Assembly (NCBI RefSeq): GCF_037975245.1
Contig: NC_092574.1
Location: forward strand, 17,087,213 to 17,151,212
DNA length: 64,000 bases
Direction of reading: 5' to 3'
Source: Apostichopus japonicus
Lineage: Eukaryota > Echinodermata > Holothuroidea > Aspidochirotida > Stichopodidae
The notes beneath the pieces were generated by a model, which saw only the letters and a list, made by a program, of their open reading frames with translations, ran no database searches and had not been told where the DNA came from. The position numbers and the translations under genes are program-made. Below are positions 61,597-64,000 of the stretch, piece by piece; positions within the stretch are counted from its first letter, which is position 1, and the number at the start of each line of letters is the position of its first letter.

Positions 61597-64000
61597 CTCT
61601 TTGATAAGAGTGACTATCGTGCCTCTAAGCAGTAATCATCTTGGACGCGTTGGAATTATAAGAGTGTACTGCAGCTTATCTGACAATACCAAGCATCTCA
61701 TGAACTCTCCATATAGGTCGAGTTCGTATCTCTTAGAAATATACACGTGTGTCAGTAACTAAAGTTGTACTAAAAAAAGTACAAAAGGTACAAAACACAA
61801 CATAATGATTAAAACAATCAAATATGAGTTTATTAGGATTTTACAACTGTCAATCATATTTATCCATTTATACATTTTTAATACATTAGTAAGCAGAAGA
61901 AGCGATAACAAGACATATGGCTTTCTGCTTTAGTCATCCCGACACAGGTAAAGTCAAGTATCAAGGAAGTTTATCAGGATGATGCGCACGGAAGATAGGA
62001 AACACCTTCGAACTTGCCAAAAGATGGATGTGGTTTGTTATAGAAAACCACACGTGATATTTTAACATTAAAAATTAAAAGAGAGATTAAGATTTATGCA
62101 ACTCTTCTGATATACAAATGTGACCAAAACGGGTTGTGGTTAAGAAGAAGAAAAAAAACAACAACTTTACTAAGACCAATAAAAACTTAAAGGACTGCTG
62201 TTTACCCGGCTTTTGAAGTAAAACCAAAGTGAGCCACACGAGTTATGAGTGTATACATATAGGCCCTATATTTGTATTCGTCACTGAGAAAGAAGAACAA
62301 TAAACCATTGCAATCGTGTAGAAATAGTATGGTTGCATCACGAGAGGTTTGGTATAATAAAACTGTTTATCAGTGTTCGCCTGTATGCACGGAAGAGTGT
62401 CTTACCCGCCATGGGTGCGTGTTTGTGTGTGTGTCTCTCTGTATGAATGCGTGACACTCGCTTATTATCAAAACATCTCAAAATTTAAAACTCACGCGTA
62501 CATTTTGATTTGAGATTTTACATGTGCATGTTCTAAATCGAGTACAAGAAACCGAAAACTGTTTGGTGGTGTAGGTCAATGGTCAGCAGAGGGTCTACAA
62601 CCTTTTGGCCGAAATAACGAAGAGGGCATGGATCGTTTATAGCATGATGGTACATCAGCAGTTAGCTAAAAATCAGTTCACGAGAGATTATCGAAGGTAA
62701 AGCGTCTAAAGAAGTCGTAAACATGATATAAATCAGAACTTGCATGTTGTGTGAGCCGTCTGTTACTTTAGAATTTATTAACAACACCAACTGTTGCTTT
62801 TGTGTGGTTTATGGCAAAAGTCTTTGTAAGGGAAACGTTTGAAGAATGTCGACAATTCTTTTAACCTCAAATATACTGCGTTTGTATGCATTTTATCAAT
62901 GAAGCACTTATCGAGGGCGGGGGGGGGGGGGGGATTAGATGCATAAACCAACTTCAAGTCAAATATAACCTTAAACATATAAGACTACTTAACGCACGAG
63001 AAGGCATAATTGAAGGACTTGAAAATTTGAGGCATCATCAGAATGTATTCATTTAAATCCTCTGAGGTACAGAGTATCCTTCAAAAGTGATATATTTTGG
63101 AATGATTGATTAGTTGTCAATGTTCTTTGTCGTTAGAATGTCATCAGAATACAAAACCGTTTTCAGCTCAGTTGCCATGACGACATCATTTAGTCGGCAT
63201 GCTTTAGCTTAGATGTATTCACAAAATGCCACTCACTTTGAGAACATAGAACCGTATCCACGCCACATAAAATGCCAAACTGCTACGATGATGTAGTTAT
63301 GACCAAAATATGCGGGTCATTACCAGCAATTTTGGCAAAGATTTACTTAATTTTAATTTAAGAAAATTGTACATTCACCGGTTTAACATTCAACTTACTG
63401 CAGAGGTCTTTATACTATAGTCGAAACAGGCATGGAAAATTGAACGACGGAAAGAAGGAGGTGAAAGGGGGAGGGCGGGGTGAGGGAGGGTGGCGGGTTG
63501 GGGGGTGGGGTAAAGTATTGGAGAAAACTATTTTGCCAATTGGCATCCCGTCTGTGAAAGGAACTTCACACCCTTAAAACGACAAGTGGCTCCTATGTGT
63601 AAGACGTCTAAAGGGTACGCTTTCCTGTTACTGATACATTTGCCCCAACTACAAGCTCATGTATGACAGATTATATGACAGCTGTCACATGTTTTGAACC
63701 AATAATATTTAACTTATATACGTATATATAGTCATGGTAGTGTTTCTTTTACGTGCGAATTGGAATGTTGCAGGGGTGTTACGATTCTCGAGGTCTTACC
63801 AAATGGAACAGATGGAAAGATTAAATATACTCATGGGATTATCATAATTCATGAGACGTACTGTTCAAAGATACGCATAGCTAAAGTATTCTATAAAGTT
63901 AAGTACATTAATATCGATAAGCATTCACACTTTAACATAACAGAGGTCTTTAAAGCAAGAACATAACTATGACAACAAAGAAAAAAATTACGACACCACG
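61597..64000. other. Intergenic to window end, no gene recognised
   Basis: Contains G-homopolymers near 62919-62934 and a G-rich stretch at 63460-63515. No exon, array or element is supported. Confidence 0.5.

Overview
This is eukaryotic, AT-rich DNA from an invertebrate animal. The split genes with GT/AG introns, the proteins encoded and the repeat types (L2/CR1-like LINE tails, a tRNA-derived SINE, hAT, TTAA and Mutator-like terminal-inverted-repeat elements, hammerhead-like motifs) fit a marine deuterostome such as an echinoderm. The species cannot be fixed from the sequence alone.

Two protein-coding genes can be reconstructed by joining exons with matching splice phases. (1) Plus strand, 3073-17184: the last eleven coding exons of a solute carrier family 6 (SLC6, neurotransmitter-symporter fold) protein, from TM3 to the C-terminus, 554 residues. 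The exons for the N-terminus, TM1 and TM2 lie left of the window. The fold landmarks are kept, but the residues that bind Na+ and Cl- in TM6, TM7 and TM8 are replaced. (2) Minus strand, 40524-34750: a complete five-exon gene for a secreted PDGF/VEGF-family growth factor. It has a signal-peptide exon, a cystine-knot domain, VEGF-C/D-like C-X10-C-X-C repeats and a long acidic, Ser-rich tail (553 residues). Its first exon reads through only if one base of an A4/T4 run is discounted.

Layout: 1-2650, a decayed mobile element with seven copies of a 14-bp motif; 3073-17184, the SLC6 gene, several of whose introns hold a private tandem array; 17185-34700, gene-poor and packed with element insertions (32-bp array, hammerhead-like motif, two hAT-type elements, a near-palindromic 344-bp element with a 9-bp target duplication, a SINE, a GATATC-rich foldback); 34750-40524, the growth-factor gene; 40720-41035, a LINE 3' end; 43825-44285, a Ty1/copia gag relic; 46732-47465, a 51-bp minisatellite; 48-64 kb, mostly anonymous sequence with a 170-bp duplication, a 265-bp tandem repeat and a 572-bp TTAA element.

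The two genes are unrelated in function and there is no operon-like organisation. No rRNA, functional tRNA or CRISPR array was seen.
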